Assembly (NCBI GenBank): GCA_028554795.2
Contig: CM068826.1
Location: 102,364,346-102,428,345, forward strand
DNA: 64,000 bases
From: Sinohyriopsis cumingii
Lineage: Eukaryota; Mollusca; Bivalvia; Unionida; Unionidae
Direction of reading: 5' to 3'
Numbering within the stretch: the first letter of the stretch is position 1; each line of letters opens with the position of its first letter. Shown here in pieces: positions 28,906 through 38,915 of the stretch. The position numbers and the translations under genes were made by a program. The notes under the pieces were generated by a model. It saw only the letters and a list, made by a program, of their open reading frames with translations, was not told the origin of the DNA and ran no database searches.

Positions 28906-30157
28906 ATACATTTTATATTTTACATCCATACATTTCCTTCTCAACCACATTCCTTAGCATCTTAAACAATTTCCAATTTCTGCGATTTAAAAAACATTAT
29001 ATGAAATCTAGAACCTAGCTTTAGATAATTAATAAATCAGTTTTCAACGTTATCTTCTTTTGATGCTGCATTAGACGTTTACGGCCTATCGAAACTGCCT
29101 TTATTGATTAAATTACACTAGTATAATTGGAAAGGCCGACTTGCTTTGATATGTTACGTTTAATTAATAAAACTTCAAAACTTAACAAAACGTATTGGGA
29201 ACATTTCTAATATGAAATTAGTTATATTAGAAATATATCTTTTTTTGAAGTTTAACAGTCCTGAATATAAATTGAAATAACGAAGTTTATCTTCGATATT
29301 CAAACAGAATAACATGAAATGCAAGTTGAAATAAGAACACATCCGGAGCAAATAATTCGAGGTGCTGCCCTTATGGCAGAACAATGGAAACCACGAGGAT
29401 AATGACGGCAAAATGTGCAATAATCTGAAAGAGCGAAACCACTACCGGATATGTAGGTAAAGCCATTATGAACATTGTTGCACCCATTTTATTATACTCA
29501 TATTACGTGTATTGATATATATAAATGTATTTCTCTTTAACACTTCTTTTTGAAATATACCACATGCGTTCGTATACACTATCGATCACAGTGAGGAACT
29601 AACCTTATTTACTGAAACTGACACTGCTTTTGCGTGTACGTGTATTTGTTTTAGGTTTTTACCATAATGCGTAATGACGTAATATGAGCTTCAGCTATAC
29701 CACTTATGCCAATGTTTATGCATTGAACACATATTCATATTAGGTTATAGGTATTCCATGTCGTATTTATAATCAAATCCTGGTACTGGTCTAGTTGCCC
29801 CCACGGTATCTGGTTCCGCCATGTCCTTTTTGTCCCTATAAGTCATATCGATTCGGTGCCAAACATTTCGATTGTGGTTGTCACTGATGGTATGATTACC
29901 AAAAACGAAATATATCTCAGTTTTGCGTTCTCACTGCATCGACCTTTGCCCAGTATACTTGAGTATTTTGTTTTCAGCCTACCTGGCCTTAAGCCAAGTG
30001 AACTTATGGTGTGTCACTGAGTAATTCATGCGTCGCCCTTCCATCAAAGAATTGCTTTTTACCACTTGGAATATCAAACTGTTCATTAAGATTTCAGAGA
30101 CAAATTTGCAAATGAGCAAAATCCCTGAATATTAATGATGTGATATTGCATGTGATT
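28906..30157. other. Noncoding host DNA
   Basis: AT-rich, with no supported coding region. The minus frame at 29175-29420 has no domain. Confidence 0.35.
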
Positions 30158-30257
30158 GACTGAGCTAGTTACCACGTAGATGGCTGAGCTAGTTACCACT
30201 TTGGAGACTGAGCTAGTTACCTAGTTGAAGACTGAGCTAGTTACCACGTTGGAGGCC
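30158..30257 (+). repeat. Minisatellite, four units of about 28 bp
   Basis: Four tandem units contain GACTGAGCTAGTTACCAC (or GGCTGAGCTAGTTACCAC), followed by GTTGGA or similar. They are nearly identical, so the array is fairly young. Confidence 0.9.
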
Positions 30258-31645
30258 ATGATTCTGATTCATTTTTGATCAGACTTAGTAAAAATGTTTA
30301 TATCATCAATATTTTGGAAATTTTCAATAATGAGCGAGATTCAGAAATCTTTTAGATAATCATTCATCTGTAGATCATATTTATGGTCCAATTATGATCA
30401 AACTTGATATATAATCCTATATTCTCCTGGTATCAGAAGAGTTAAATAATGAGCTAGATTCCTTCATATTAATGAGGTGATCTAGCATTTGATTGGCCGA
30501 ACATTTTACCACTCTGGATGCATGATACTGAATCTCTTTTGATCAAACCTAAACTGTAGGCTTATATCATCAATATAGAGAGACTCCTACTTAACGAGCG
30601 AGATTCACTCTTTATTGATGTGATTATGATTATTCATGAAATTGTTATCTTCGCATAGTACGCATGTGAGAAAGGGTGAATAAATAATCACATAATGTTA
30701 TTATTTCCATGCGTAATATAACATTTTTAAAACCTCACAAGCATCATTGTACTATATTGTTACCATCATCCACGCCCACCTATGAGAGAAAGTGAATACT
30801 TTACGATGTAATTGCTTGTTGTATAATAGATAAATGCAAAATAATTACGTTATGCTGCAAATAGCAGTAGTTTCTTGTGCACTAGCAACAATAACTATAA
30901 ACAAAGAAATGTCTAGGATTCATTCTAACTTAATACTTGCATGACCATGATGACTGATGGCATGACTATACTGTTTTCAGTGAATGAAGATTTGTAATCT
31001 TTAAGCTTTATTACTTTTTCTTTTCTTCAGTCTATGCTTAGGATTACAAGTGATTACACGGAGCAAGTTTGAAAGCACCCCGGATTCTTGATTGTTACAA
31101 TGCAACATATCGCGAATTAAAGTCTCTCTCTGTCTCTGTCTGTCTGACTCTTTCTCTCTGTGTGTCTGTCTGTCTGTCTGTCTCTTTCTCGTGAATCAGT
31201 ATGAGTTAATAAGTCTCGATGACCAACTATATTAATTAAACTTAAACCGATGATAAAAAAATGTTCACATACACGATAAATCAGCCACCCTATCTCTCAA
31301 TCGACGATTTTTAAAGTTTATTCTTTGCTTTTATTTCCTAAGCTCCGTATGTATTTTCTTGTACATGGACTGACCCAATATGAGGCTAAGACAATTCATT
31401 ACGATACTTTCTAATTTAGGCCTTAGGGATTTGGGGTCAAAATCACACTTTTTACATCAATACCTTGATCGTGGGCTTGAAATGTCGACTCTGGCTATTT
31501 TTGTTTTCCTTTTAGAGATGTCAAAGAATAACAACTTTAAGTTTAGACACCACTTGCGTAAACTTGAAAAACGTAGCTAACGCCTGTATAAATAATTGTT
31601 TTGCATATCAAACATCTTTGCAGAATAAAGAAGACAATGGACAGT
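30258..31645. other. Noncoding host DNA next to the E1 insertion
   Basis: Includes a CT/TG-rich run at about 31120-31190 (TCTCTGTCTGTCTG-type). No gene is recognised. Confidence 0.35.
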
Positions 31646-31651
31646 ATTACA
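31646..31651. repeat. 6-bp target site duplication (left), ATTACA
   Basis: ATTACA immediately precedes the left end of E1, and the same six bases follow its right end at 48526-48531. Six-base target duplications are the rule for Polintons. Confidence 0.9.
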
Positions 31652-31998
31652 AGTAGTAAATGGGGATACCCTAGCCTCAATGGGAATTATCATTACAGGA
31701 CCCCCTGGGACAATCTAGCCTCAATGGAAATTTAACATGGAGAAAAATCGTGGGACAATCTAGCCTCAAGGGGAATTTAACATGGGAAAAAGTCTTGGGT
31801 CACTCTAGCCTCAAGGGGAATTGAACATGGAGAAAAAACCCTGGGCCACTCTAGCCTCAAAGGGAATTGAACATGGGATTTTTTTTTTAATTTTTCTTAA
31901 ATTTAAATTTAAATTTAAATTTAAAAAAGGGTAGACAATGGAAAGGCTATCTCTTTTCGAGAAATATGGCTGGCCCTGAAAAGGGCCTTTGGGTTTTC
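31652..31998 (+). repeat. Left terminal inverted repeat of E1
   Basis: Contains five tandem units of about 43 bp built on CTAGCCTCAA-GGGAATT-AACATGG, then a T-rich and (AAATTT)n tract, then TCTCGAGAAATATGG-like sequence and the stem-loop GGCCCTGAAAAGGGCC. The matching right arm is 48179-48525. The arms differ at only a handful of positions. Confidence 0.92.
31972..31987 (-). terminator. Histone-type mRNA 3' stem-loop (E1, gene at 32042)
   Basis: On the minus strand GGCCCT-TTTC-AGGGCC: a 6-bp stem with a 4-nt TTTC loop, preceded by CCAAA and followed by AGCCA and a purine-rich TCTCGAAAAGAGA. It lies about 55 nt after the stop of the small gene ending at 32042 and matches its strand. This is the metazoan replication-dependent histone 3'-end signal. 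Confidence 0.75.
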
Positions 31999-32041
31999 TT
32001 CTTCTTCTGCTTCTAATTTCTTCTTTTTCTCCACCAACTTC

Positions 32042-32401
32042 TTATTTTATCTCCAACACTCTTTCTCTTCTTTTCTTTCTTTTTCTCTCCTCCTCTTCTT
32101 TCTTCTTCTCTTCCTCCTCTTCTTTCTTCCTCTTTTCATTTTCTTCTTCTTTTTCAATTTTTTCACTCCATGCTCTCATCCTTATCCTTTCCTCTTCATC
32201 CTCCTTCTCCTCCTTTATCTCTTTCATGACACCACTTATCTTGTCCTTTACCTTTCTCAAGTTATTAATTTCCATCTTTACACGATGGGGACTATAGGAA
32301 TAGTGGTCTTCAACGAGTCTTATTAACATCTGCTCCATCATTCCTAAATTGTCTAAAACGTCTTGCAATGTTTGCATCTTGTCAATTTGGTTCGAAGCCA
32401 T
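32042..32401 (-). CDS. E1 small helical protein A (acidic coiled coil)
   Basis: 119 codons starting MASNQIDKMQTLQDVLDNLG. The N-terminal 70 residues are a leucine-rich helical segment. The rest is a highly charged Glu/Lys/Arg coiled coil (EEKEDEEERIR...). No known family is recognised. E2 has the same gene at 57588-57971, so it is a real gene of the element. The start is supported by a TATA-like CACTATAAGA (32441-32450) 40-50 nt upstream, behind the shared 27-bp element (32454-32480). It ends toward the left terminus, with a histone-type stem-loop after the stop. The function is unknown. Coiled-coil length and charge suggest a partner-binding or DNA-associated structural role, which is inference only. 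Confidence 0.75.
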   Translation of the reverse strand: MASNQIDKMQTLQDVLDNLGMMEQMLIRLVEDHYSYSPHRVKMEINNLRKVKDKISGVMKEIKEEKEDEEERIRMRAWSEKIEKEEENEKRKKEEEEEKKKEEEERKRKKRRERVLEIK

Positions 32402-32440
32402 CTTCTTTGTAGAATGGTTTGAACGACGAATACTGTGGGT

Positions 32441-32480
32441 TCTTATAGTGAAAGCGCGGACGTGATGGAAAACATCCCCC
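32441..32480 (-). promoter_or_regulatory. Promoter module: 27-bp element plus TATA box (gene A, E1)
   Basis: CACTATAAGA sits directly downstream (minus sense) of the element whose plus-strand form is GCGCGGACGTGATGG...AACATCCCCC. The same pair precedes the small genes at 33376 and 57971. A second, diverged copy of the 27-bp element lies at 32524-32550. Confidence 0.65.
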
Positions 32481-32550
32481 TTAAAACATAAAATTGATAC
32501 TACCTAGATCATGACCTAACATCGTGCAGACGTGAAAGAAAACATCCCTA

Positions 32551-33000
32551 CTTTTCTCATTTCATATAATATACTATCCACATAAGTGAAGCAACAATAA
32601 ACAAACCCCAAATCTACTATTTACACACGCAAATCATTAAAACAAAATCCATAATCTACTATCCACACAATCGTACGTGAGCGCTTACAAAACCCAAACT
32701 ATACTCTCCACATACGCTAAGAAACAATAAACAAAATCCATAATCTACTATCCACACAATCGTACGTGAGCGCTTACAAAACCCAAACTATACTCTCCAC
32801 ATACGCTAAGAAACAATAAAGAAACCCATAATCTACCATTCACACAAACTTACGTGAGCAGTTACAAACACAAACACACAAACACATACCCTCGCACTAT
32901 GAAAAAAGAGTTAGTGTTTATAATCACACTACTCTACCGACACACACACACACACACACACACACACATTGGCAAATCGATAGTTATTTCTTTTCTAGAG
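32551..33000. repeat. E1 spacer with 89-bp tandem repeats and a (CA)n run
   Basis: TCGTACGTGAGCGCTTACAA recurs at 32671 and 32760 (period 89 bp), with a third partial unit near 32852, and CATACGCTAAGAAACAATAA recurs between them. A (CA)n run follows at 32939-32968. There is no gene in this spacer. Shorter versions lie at the same place in E2. Confidence 0.8.
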
Positions 33001-33008
33001 TATTGGGT

Positions 33009-33024
33009 AGCCCTTAAAAGGGCT
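33009..33024 (-). terminator. Histone-type stem-loop variant (E1, gene B)
   Basis: Minus strand AGCCCT-TTTA-AGGGCT: a 6-bp stem with a TTTA loop, then ACCCA and the purine-rich CTAGAAAAGAAATAA. It lies 28 nt past the stop at 33053. The loop differs by one base from the other copies. Confidence 0.65.
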
Positions 33025-33052
33025 GTTTTTTTTTAACTCCAGATGCACCTAT

Positions 33053-33376
33053 CTAATGGTTGCACCTTCCTGGCCTGGCGCCACACACGCATCTTCTTCC
33101 CCAGTCTCCTTTCACCTTTCTTCTGGGGAGCGCAGAGGGAGGATGATTCGCTTCAACACCCCAATCCTCTGTCTCGGGAATATTGTACGACATCCTCTCT
33201 TCTAGTTTCTTTTCCTCCTCTTCCCTCTGTCTTCTCTCCTCCTCTTCGTTCTTCATTCTTTCCTCTTCTACTATAGCCTCCGCGGCCAGTTCATTTAACA
33301 GGCGCCTGACATATTCCAGATGTATCTGGAGTTCAAGAAGTTTGCTTATTCTGCTATTCATTCTTGTGTTGATCAA
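33053..33376 (-). CDS. E1 small helical protein B
   Basis: 107 codons. A leucine-rich helical start (MINTRMNSRISKLLELQIHL) is followed by a Glu/Arg coiled coil of about 35 residues. A more ordered tail follows, with NIPETEDWGVE, PPSALPRRKVKGDWGRR and a cysteine/histidine end CVCGARPGRCNH that might bind a metal ion. E2 carries the same gene (58400-58723) with the tail conserved almost residue for residue, which argues for selection on the tail. It has a TATA box (ACTATAAATT, 33411-33420) and the shared 27-bp element upstream. No known family. Confidence 0.75.
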   Translation of the reverse strand: MINTRMNSRISKLLELQIHLEYVRRLLNELAAEAIVEEERMKNEEEERRQREEEEKKLEERMSYNIPETEDWGVEANHPPSALPRRKVKGDWGRRCVCGARPGRCNH

Positions 33377-33410
33377 TCAACAAGGGTAGCTAGACTGCCC
33401 AGCGAGTTTC

Positions 33411-33451
33411 AATTTATAGTGAAAGCGCGGACGTGATGGAAAACATCCCCC
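33411..33451 (-). promoter_or_regulatory. Promoter module: 27-bp element plus TATA box (gene B, E1)
   Basis: ACTATAAATT directly follows (minus sense) the 27-bp element at 33425-33451, 35-45 nt before the start at 33376. Confidence 0.65.
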
Positions 33452-33821
33452 TAAAAACATAAAATTGATCTTACCTAGATCATAACCAAAAAAAAAACAA
33501 CAACGCGCGGACCTAAAAAAAACCACTCACTCACTTTTTTATGCTACCCATCACTATTTTAAAATTTTTTATAAATCACTTCAATAGACTATCCACATAC
33601 GCAAAGCAATCCAATCTAACCCCAAATTTACACCTCAAACACCAAAAAAAAGACATCATTTTAATCTACTATCCATACCAACTTACTTAACCACTTACAA
33701 ACACAAACACACAAACACATACCCTCACATTTTTTTAAAAAAGAGTTAGTGTTTATTTTCACACTACTCTACCTACACACATTGGCAAATGGATTGTTAT
33801 TTCTTTTCTAGAGTATTGGGT
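33452..33821. other. E1 spacer between small genes B and C
   Basis: A/C-rich, low-complexity sequence with CTATCCACATACGCAAAGCAA and ACACAAACACATACCCTCAC words shared with the other E1/E2 spacers. No gene. Confidence 0.6.
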
Positions 33822-33837
33822 AGCCCTGAAAAGGGCT
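33822..33837 (-). terminator. Histone-type stem-loop (E1, gene C)
   Basis: Minus strand AGCCCT-TTTC-AGGGCT followed by ACCCA and CTAGAAAAGAAATAAC, at the 3' end of small gene C and on the same strand. Confidence 0.75.
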
Positions 33838-33849
33838 GTTTTTTTGTTT

Positions 33850-34249
33850 GCTATGGCATTCTTTTTTAGTTTCTAAGAATGCGATGTCCTCTGAGGATAG
33901 ACTTTCTGGCGATAGGTCTGCTTCTTCGAAAAGAGAAGAAGAACTCTTTGGTGTCGATACGACAATCGACAAAGCCTCTGTCAGCTTCAGGTTGCTGCTG
34001 CTGTTGTTGTTGTTGCTGCTGTTGCTGCTGTCTCTGAAGTCTGTACTACTCTGTCCATTCTTCTTTTTCCCTGTTCATTTCTTCTCTGAAGAGCTCTTCT
34101 ATCAGGTCTTCAGTGATTTTTAACATTCTCAGATTCTCTATTTCTTCTGGCTTCGGTATCAGACTGTGTCTGACCCTATGCAAATTCACGTAGGCTTCGT
34201 TGAGCTTAGCTAGTTTGGAGCACATCTTCGTAGGAGGATGAGTCGACAA
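33850..34249 (-). pseudogene. E1 small helical protein C (polyglutamine), broken copy
   Basis: Starts MSTHPPTKMCSKLAKLNEAY, a helical leucine-rich segment with NLHRVRHSLIPKPEEI and a Glu/Arg-rich middle. A CAG/CAA-coded glutamine tract and a Ser/Glu-rich end follow. The same gene is at 59220-59640 in E2. With A and B it forms a trio of small proteins with a similar build (helical head, charged middle). This copy is broken. The 27-bp element (34292-34318) lies just upstream, and a histone-type stem-loop lies downstream. Confidence 0.65.
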
Positions 34250-34280
34250 TGGATGGTTAGACTGGAAACAACCCCGGTTC

Positions 34281-34318
34281 TTAAAGTCAAAGCGCGGACG
34301 TGAAGGAAAACATCCCCC
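34281..34318 (-). promoter_or_regulatory. Promoter module of gene C (E1)
   Basis: The 27-bp element (34292-34318) is followed on the minus strand by TTTGACTTTAAGAACC, a weaker TATA-like box than those of genes A and B. Confidence 0.5.
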
Positions 34319-34655
34319 ACACGGTTTTTGAGTCGCAACGTTTAGTGAGTGTCATGAGAGGAATAGTAAGAAATGAAAGAGCATCAATCCAACATTCTTA
34401 TAGCTAAACAAAAGACAAAGGCATTTTTTTCAAAACACATTTTTTATTCAAAAATCACTTAACACTAAACAACAACTCTAACATTTTTAACAATAATCCA
34501 ACAATATAACATCAAACAATTTTTTCAAAACACAACATTTTTTATTCAAAAATCACTTAACACTAAACAACAACAACTCTAACATTTTTTTAACAATAAT
34601 CCAACACTAAAAGTTTCTCCACTAGGTAAAGAGGGATAACAGTCTTCCATAGTTT
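34319..34655 (-). terminator. E1 spacer with polyadenylation signals of the capsid cluster
   Basis: Minus-strand AATAAA hexamers occur at 34541-34546 and 34443-34448 within a duplicated ATTCAAAAATCACTTAACAC block, downstream of the capsid gene stop at 34656. E2 keeps the same block at about 59826. The capsid cluster thus seems to end by ordinary polyadenylation, unlike the small genes. Confidence 0.6.
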
Positions 34656-35969
34656 CTAGTAATCTAGGATGACTTCTCTCAAACTGTTGATTTCTATGGT
34701 ATTATCGAATTCTGCATACAGGATGACGTTCACCGTTTCATCAGGGTCTCGGTCTTTAAACTGAATTTCTACACGAATCTGGCCGGATTTTATAGGGTGG
34801 AAATGTCCCTCGTCGCTGCCTTGGTCTGGAGTGAAATCGAAAGCCCACAAAGCGTAGCCTTCTGCATAATCCTCGTACGTAATACCGTGACTGGTATTGG
34901 TTCCTAACTGTCCGGTGGCTTCGTACAGGGACAAGTACGATCTCAAGTAATTCTTCTTGGTAAAGTCAGGTTCGAAAGGTCGGGTACACAAGGTCTTGCC
35001 ATCGCGACTGACTTCGATTTTGGACACGCCAAAGTGTTGAAAGTAGAAAGGATTTTTTTCGGCAGCTCCGTTGAAGGCTGTATTCTCGACGATACCAACG
35101 ATCAAACGTTTGGGTAACTGTCCTTGGAACAGATGATCTTCGATCATGGATCGCTGTCCCTTGGGAATGGTGAAGGTTTTCACTTCCACGCGTCGTATGG
35201 GATACTTGGCAGTCGTTCTGCTCAACGTCTGACTGATGTCGTTTCCCACTTTAGGTAACACTTCCACACGGCGTACGTAGAGTCTGGCTTCTAGGATTTT
35301 GGTTTTGTAACCGTCACTATCAGCCATCAAATGGAAAGCGGCACTGCTACGATTCAGTCTCAGGCGGACATCCACCCCGTTCAGCAAATACTTTTCTTGC
35401 AACCACATGTCCAAATGCAAACGATCCATCAGTTCTAAACTTGTGTCGGCTCCCGTGATTCTCTTTCTTCGTTCTAGAAATCCATCATTGTTGTCTTTCT
35501 TTTCATCAGTTTCCAATATTTCAAACTTGGTAGGTTCGTCAGCTTCCCATACCACACAGGCATTGAGATGAGTGTTCTTGGCATCTATTCCGTACGTCAA
35601 GAGATTTTCCAGGTAGGCACGATAAGGGTAAGTATCCATGCTGCTACTGACCAGTTTGTTATTCAAGTAAAAGTCCACTCCACTGAACAAGGAATGCATG
35701 AAATTGTTGACGGGAGCTACTGCTTCATCGTCTATAGCACCTCCAGTCTTATCTAGAATTTTGACTTTCAGGTACAAGTAACTGCTATTCAGATCGATGT
35801 AATCTTCGGGCTGTCCTTTGATTTCAAACTCGATGGGAGCGGAATCGGTCAGTGAGGAGACGGGGTGAAATTCCACCCACTGGGATTCTTGCATCGTCAT
35901 CATCGTGGGGGGCATGGCAAACAGATCCAGTTCCGTCTTGGAACAAGCGCAAGATTCTCGGTGCATCAT
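34656..35969 (-). CDS. Major capsid protein (double jelly-roll), E1
   Basis: 437 codons starting MMHRESCACSKTELDLF. It carries the Polinton/adintovirus major-capsid opening FAMPPTMMTMQESQWVEF (about residues 17-34), then DSAPIEFEIKG and DYIDLNSSYLYLKVKI, where the first jelly roll begins. The family (often annotated F54H12.2-like in animal genomes) forms the hexon-like trimers of an icosahedral capsid. The reading frame is open from end to end. E2 has a close relative (61015-62337), about 85-90% identical by eye, with differences gathered in surface-loop-like stretches. It begins 17 nt after the pVI-like gene stop, so the two are probably co-transcribed. Confidence 0.92.
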   Translation of the reverse strand: MMHRESCACSKTELDLFAMPPTMMTMQESQWVEFHPVSSLTDSAPIEFEIKGQPEDYIDLNSSYLYLKVKILDKTGGAIDDEAVAPVNNFMHSLFSGVDFYLNNKLVSSSMDTYPYRAYLENLLTYGIDAKNTHLNACVVWEADEPTKFEILETDEKKDNNDGFLERRKRITGADTSLELMDRLHLDMWLQEKYLLNGVDVRLRLNRSSAAFHLMADSDGYKTKILEARLYVRRVEVLPKVGNDISQTLSRTTAKYPIRRVEVKTFTIPKGQRSMIEDHLFQGQLPKRLIVGIVENTAFNGAAEKNPFYFQHFGVSKIEVSRDGKTLCTRPFEPDFTKKNYLRSYLSLYEATGQLGTNTSHGITYEDYAEGYALWAFDFTPDQGSDEGHFHPIKSGQIRVEIQFKDRDPDETVNVILYAEFDNTIEINSLREVILDY

Positions 35970-35985
35970 TTTTTTGTCTCTTTTC

Positions 35986-36411
35986 TCAATAATCGAAAAC
36001 GTCTAAGTCTCGAACGGTTCTTCTTTTCTTTGCCTTTCTCGCTTTAGAAGTGTGAAGTCTGGTGAAAGGGTGTTTTCTTCGTCGTCTCTTTCTGCCTTGT
36101 CCTTGCTGAATGCCTGACTCGGTAGCGTGCAGGGCATTTATAGGTGTTTCTCGGTGACCCAAAATGTCTTTGCCCGTTTGCAGCAAGATATTTTTGCCTG
36201 CCCTCATGAAGGCTTCTTTAGGGTTTTGTTTGTCGATGATGACATTTTGGAGAAATTCTTTGCCTTGCGTCAATGCCGCATCTTTCAAGGCGTGCAATCC
36301 GCGTGTCACCATCGGTTTCAACACCGGGGCCACCGAACGAAAGGCCGATTTTAACATATCTCCTAAACCGTGTCCTCGCTGTCGAGCAACCCCTCGGTAC
36401 ACTGGATACAT
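35986..36411 (-). CDS. pVI/pX-like minor virion protein, E1
   Basis: 141 codons. RQRGHGLGDMLKSAFRSVAP near the start, followed by VLKPMVTRGLHALKDAALTQG, is an amphipathic Gly/Ala/Lys helix region similar to adenovirus pVI-like proteins of Polintons and adintoviruses. The tail is strongly basic (GRKRRRRKHPF, KARKAKKRRT) and probably binds DNA. The role in the family is core or capsid cement, with possible membrane action during entry. It sits between the penton and major capsid genes with gaps of a few bases, as in E2 (62352-62768), where it is nearly identical. Confidence 0.8.
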   Translation of the reverse strand: MYPVYRGVARQRGHGLGDMLKSAFRSVAPVLKPMVTRGLHALKDAALTQGKEFLQNVIIDKQNPKEAFMRAGKNILLQTGKDILGHRETPINALHATESGIQQGQGRKRRRRKHPFTRLHTSKARKAKKRRTVRDLDVFDY

Positions 36412-36414
36412 GAC

Positions 36415-37339
36415 TTACGAATCGTGAGAAAACCGTTTTCGAAAATGGAGTTTCACCGTGACTTTTCCTTTGGTGAATGGAATATTTTGTCCCAAATCTC
36501 CTTTTATAGTAATGTTGACCGTGTCCAAATACGACTTACTGACAGGCAAATAGTGAGGATGTACAAATTCGCGGTGGACGTGGTAAGTGTTTCCACCTTC
36601 CTCGTCAGTGTTCGTGGCAGAATCCACTTTGAAAGGAATGACACGCAGTAACGGTACGGAGGTGTGTCCCACCACGTTATACTCCACCACATCGGAGTAC
36701 ACAAACATCAAATTCAGTCCTTGGTTCAGTTCTACCGGGGCACGAAATAACTTGCTAAAAGACTCGTTGTCGTAAACGATGGGTAATTCGCTTTTCTTCA
36801 TCATGCTCATTCTCAGGTTCATGTCTCCGCCCAACATGTCATACAATTCAGGACAAAATAAAATGGACAGGATTTTACTCCGTTCAAATTTCATCAAGAA
36901 GCGACGAGCTGTTTGGTGGTACTCCATGCTGACACTTTTGTTAACATGCTCCAAAGCTTTCAGAAACACGGCATTAAACCTGGACGCTATGGTGCTGACC
37001 AAATGTTGACCACTAAAATAATAGCCTGGGGAAATGAACAAGTGATAGGTGGTGTACTTTTGTGTACGGGTTTTCTTGTCATATTTGACATTGCTATCCA
37101 TCCACTGTTGCAATTGTTCGTCATGAACTTCCACATCAAAAAAAATTTTGATTGGGAAGGACATTGAGGACTTGGGTCGGGTGAATCATTTCTACTAAAG
37201 CCACTTCCCAATGACCTTCGTGATCTAAGGGGATGGCTTGAGGTAATTTGGCCGTGTAACAGCACAACGTGTTGTGGGGAAACACCTCCATGGAACTGTC
37301 ACTGGGTAAGGTTAAGTAAAATTGGTTTTGGTGACTCAT
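36415..37339 (-). pseudogene. Minor capsid (penton) gene of E1, broken copy
   Basis: The gene opens MSHQNQFYLTLPSDSSMEVF and later has YYFSGQHLVSTIASRF, VELNQGLNLMFVYSDVVEYN and a strongly conserved end (GKVTVKLHFRKR). These are the hallmarks of the Polinton single-jelly-roll minor capsid protein that fills the fivefold vertices. E2 carries an open 305-codon form (62772-63689). This copy is broken. Its start overlaps the end of the membrane-protein gene by a few bases, as in E2. Confidence 0.85.
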
Positions 37340-37761
37340 AATTCCAGAGTTCTGTGGCTGTCCGAGGGGTTACTGGACGTCAGAGGCGTGTCTCCGCCCA
37401 AAATGGGGTTCTGATTGTGGTGGTTGGAGTGGTGACTGGCACTGGCACTGGACACAAGGTTCCCGTGGTTCCCGTTCGAGGTGAATTTCAGGGAGGGATT
37501 AGGAAGCAGGTAACCGATGCAACTGCTCAATAAAATGGTCCACAATTGTTTGTCTCCTTGTTGCAAACTCAAATTGGCGATGGCTGCCCCGATGACACAA
37601 TACACCACGAAGATTTGGCAGAAAAAGACGATTTGCGTTTTAGGCACACGTTCTCCACACCACACCCACAAGGGTTGTTTTTGTAAATCTTGCACAGAAG
37701 AACTGGGTGAAGGAGGAGTGGTCGACGTAGCTGCGTCTGTGTGAAAAGGCATGATGGTCAC
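37336..37761 (-). CDS. Conserved Polinton membrane protein, E1
   Basis: 141 codons. A polar Ser/Pro-rich start is followed by RVPKTQIVFFCQIFVVYCVI, which runs into GAAIANLSL (membrane segment 1). Then come LWTILLSSCIGYLLPNPSLK (membrane segment 2) and a Ser/Asn/His-rich tail. A two-pass protein ending its second segment with GYLLPNP is common beside the penton gene in Polintons and adintoviruses. Its role is unknown to me, but a virion membrane or exit function is plausible. It overlaps the integrase stop and the penton start by about 4 nt on each side, so expression is surely coupled. The same gene reaches the window end in E2. Confidence 0.75.
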   Translation of the reverse strand: MTIMPFHTDAATSTTPPSPSSSVQDLQKQPLWVWCGERVPKTQIVFFCQIFVVYCVIGAAIANLSLQQGDKQLWTILLSSCIGYLLPNPSLKFTSNGNHGNLVSSASASHHSNHHNQNPILGGDTPLTSSNPSDSHRTLEL

Positions 37762-38903
37762 TTCTTTTTATAGTCGATGACTTGCGAAGCGTCGATCCAA
37801 GAATCAAAACTGGGCGGATATCCTTTCCAACGTACTTTGACTTCTTTGACACGTCGTTTGCCCACTTTACGGGTTCTGCGTTCGAGAATGCTTTCGATGT
37901 CGTACACGTCGTCTTCTTTTTTGGTCACACGTTGTAACTCGGGCAAATAAAACGTTCCTTTGAGCACTTCTCCGTTCATGTCTTCCAATTTATAGACGGC
38001 AGGATGACGGCCATGCACTCGTCCAGTGACGCGAAACAATTCGGTCGTCCAGTTAGGTAAGTAACCTTTGTCAAAAGTGCGTTTGGTTTTGCCAATGCGC
38101 ACCCAATCTCCTACGGCCAACTCTCCACTTTTCTTGGGGACAGCCCTTGTCGGGGACGTACCAAACAGACGCTCAAACACCAGCACTTCGTTGTCGGGAG
38201 TCACGTCTTGCGGGGCACGTCCGATGCTTCGATGGTAAGATTGGTTGTACGCTTGCACCAGGTGCGGTAAGATGTCGATGTACTTCAGAGTGTGGTGATG
38301 CGTAAAATATTTCCACATGCGTTCTTTCAAAGTGCGTTGAAAACGTTCCACGATGCTGGCTTTGGTTTCGGGATTCTCGGTGGTAAAAAAATGAATGTCA
38401 CGTTTCTTTAATTCTTTTTGGAAAGCTTGGTTCAGAAATTCGGTACCTTTGTCCGTTTGCCATCGAAGAGGGTGACGACCGCTTTGTTTCAACACCCGTT
38501 GTAGGGCTAGCACTAACTCGCTGCTCGATTTGGAAGTCAAGGGTACGACCCAAGCAAATTTGGAAAAGACGTCGATGACACAAAACAAATATTTGTAGCC
38601 ACGATTGTAGCTGGCCAAATGAGAGACATCGGCTAAATAGGCTTGCCATTGATGATGGATGCCTTCCACTCGGGTGCGACTTCTGGCAAACTTGCGTCGA
38701 ATGGGTTTGTGTAAAGTGTAGGTAGCTTGTTCTTGTAACCATCGTTGCACTTGAGGTAAACGGAGACTTTTCAGTTGCGTTTTGGCAGCACGATGAATTT
38801 TTGAACTCCTGCGTAACATGCAGGATGGGAGGGATCGTAGTAAATGCTGGCTAAGACTTTTTCCATTTTTTTGTGTTGGTTGGTGTGTTAATAAGGCACC
38901 CAC
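37758..38903 (-). pseudogene. Retroviral-type integrase with chromodomain (Polinton INT), E1 copy broken near its start
   Basis: The catalytic rve core is clear: D in YLADVSHL (about residue 92 of the open segment), D in WQTDKGTEFL (about 151) and E in KASIVERFQ (about 186), the DDE triad with the usual 35-residue D-E spacing. A chromodomain closes the protein (VYDIESILERR, VKVRWKGYPPSFDSWI). It inserts the linear element and makes the 6-bp target duplication seen at both ends. The chromodomain probably guides insertion to methylated-histone chromatin. The start region does not read as the family does, so this copy is called broken. It heads the integrase-membrane-penton-pVI-capsid cluster. 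Confidence 0.88.
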
Positions 38904-38915
38904 TCTTGGAGGATG

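Noticed and set aside
31652-31880. Regularly spaced units in the terminal repeat considered as a CRISPR array
   Set aside because: Units of about 43 bp have no distinct repeat-spacer structure, and they occur inverted at both ends of a Polinton in an animal genome.
31972-31987. Hairpin followed by T-run read as a bacterial rho-independent terminator (also 33009, 33822, 47103)
   Set aside because: The T-run lies on the plus strand where no gene ends, the context is eukaryotic, and the loop orientation and ACCCA flank fit the minus-strand histone-type signal.
31989-32297. Leu/Ser/Phe-rich plus-strand frames (also 57570-57830, 33183-33389, 33848-34123, 59218-59514)
   Set aside because: Antisense shadows of Glu/Lys- and Gln-rich coiled-coil genes.
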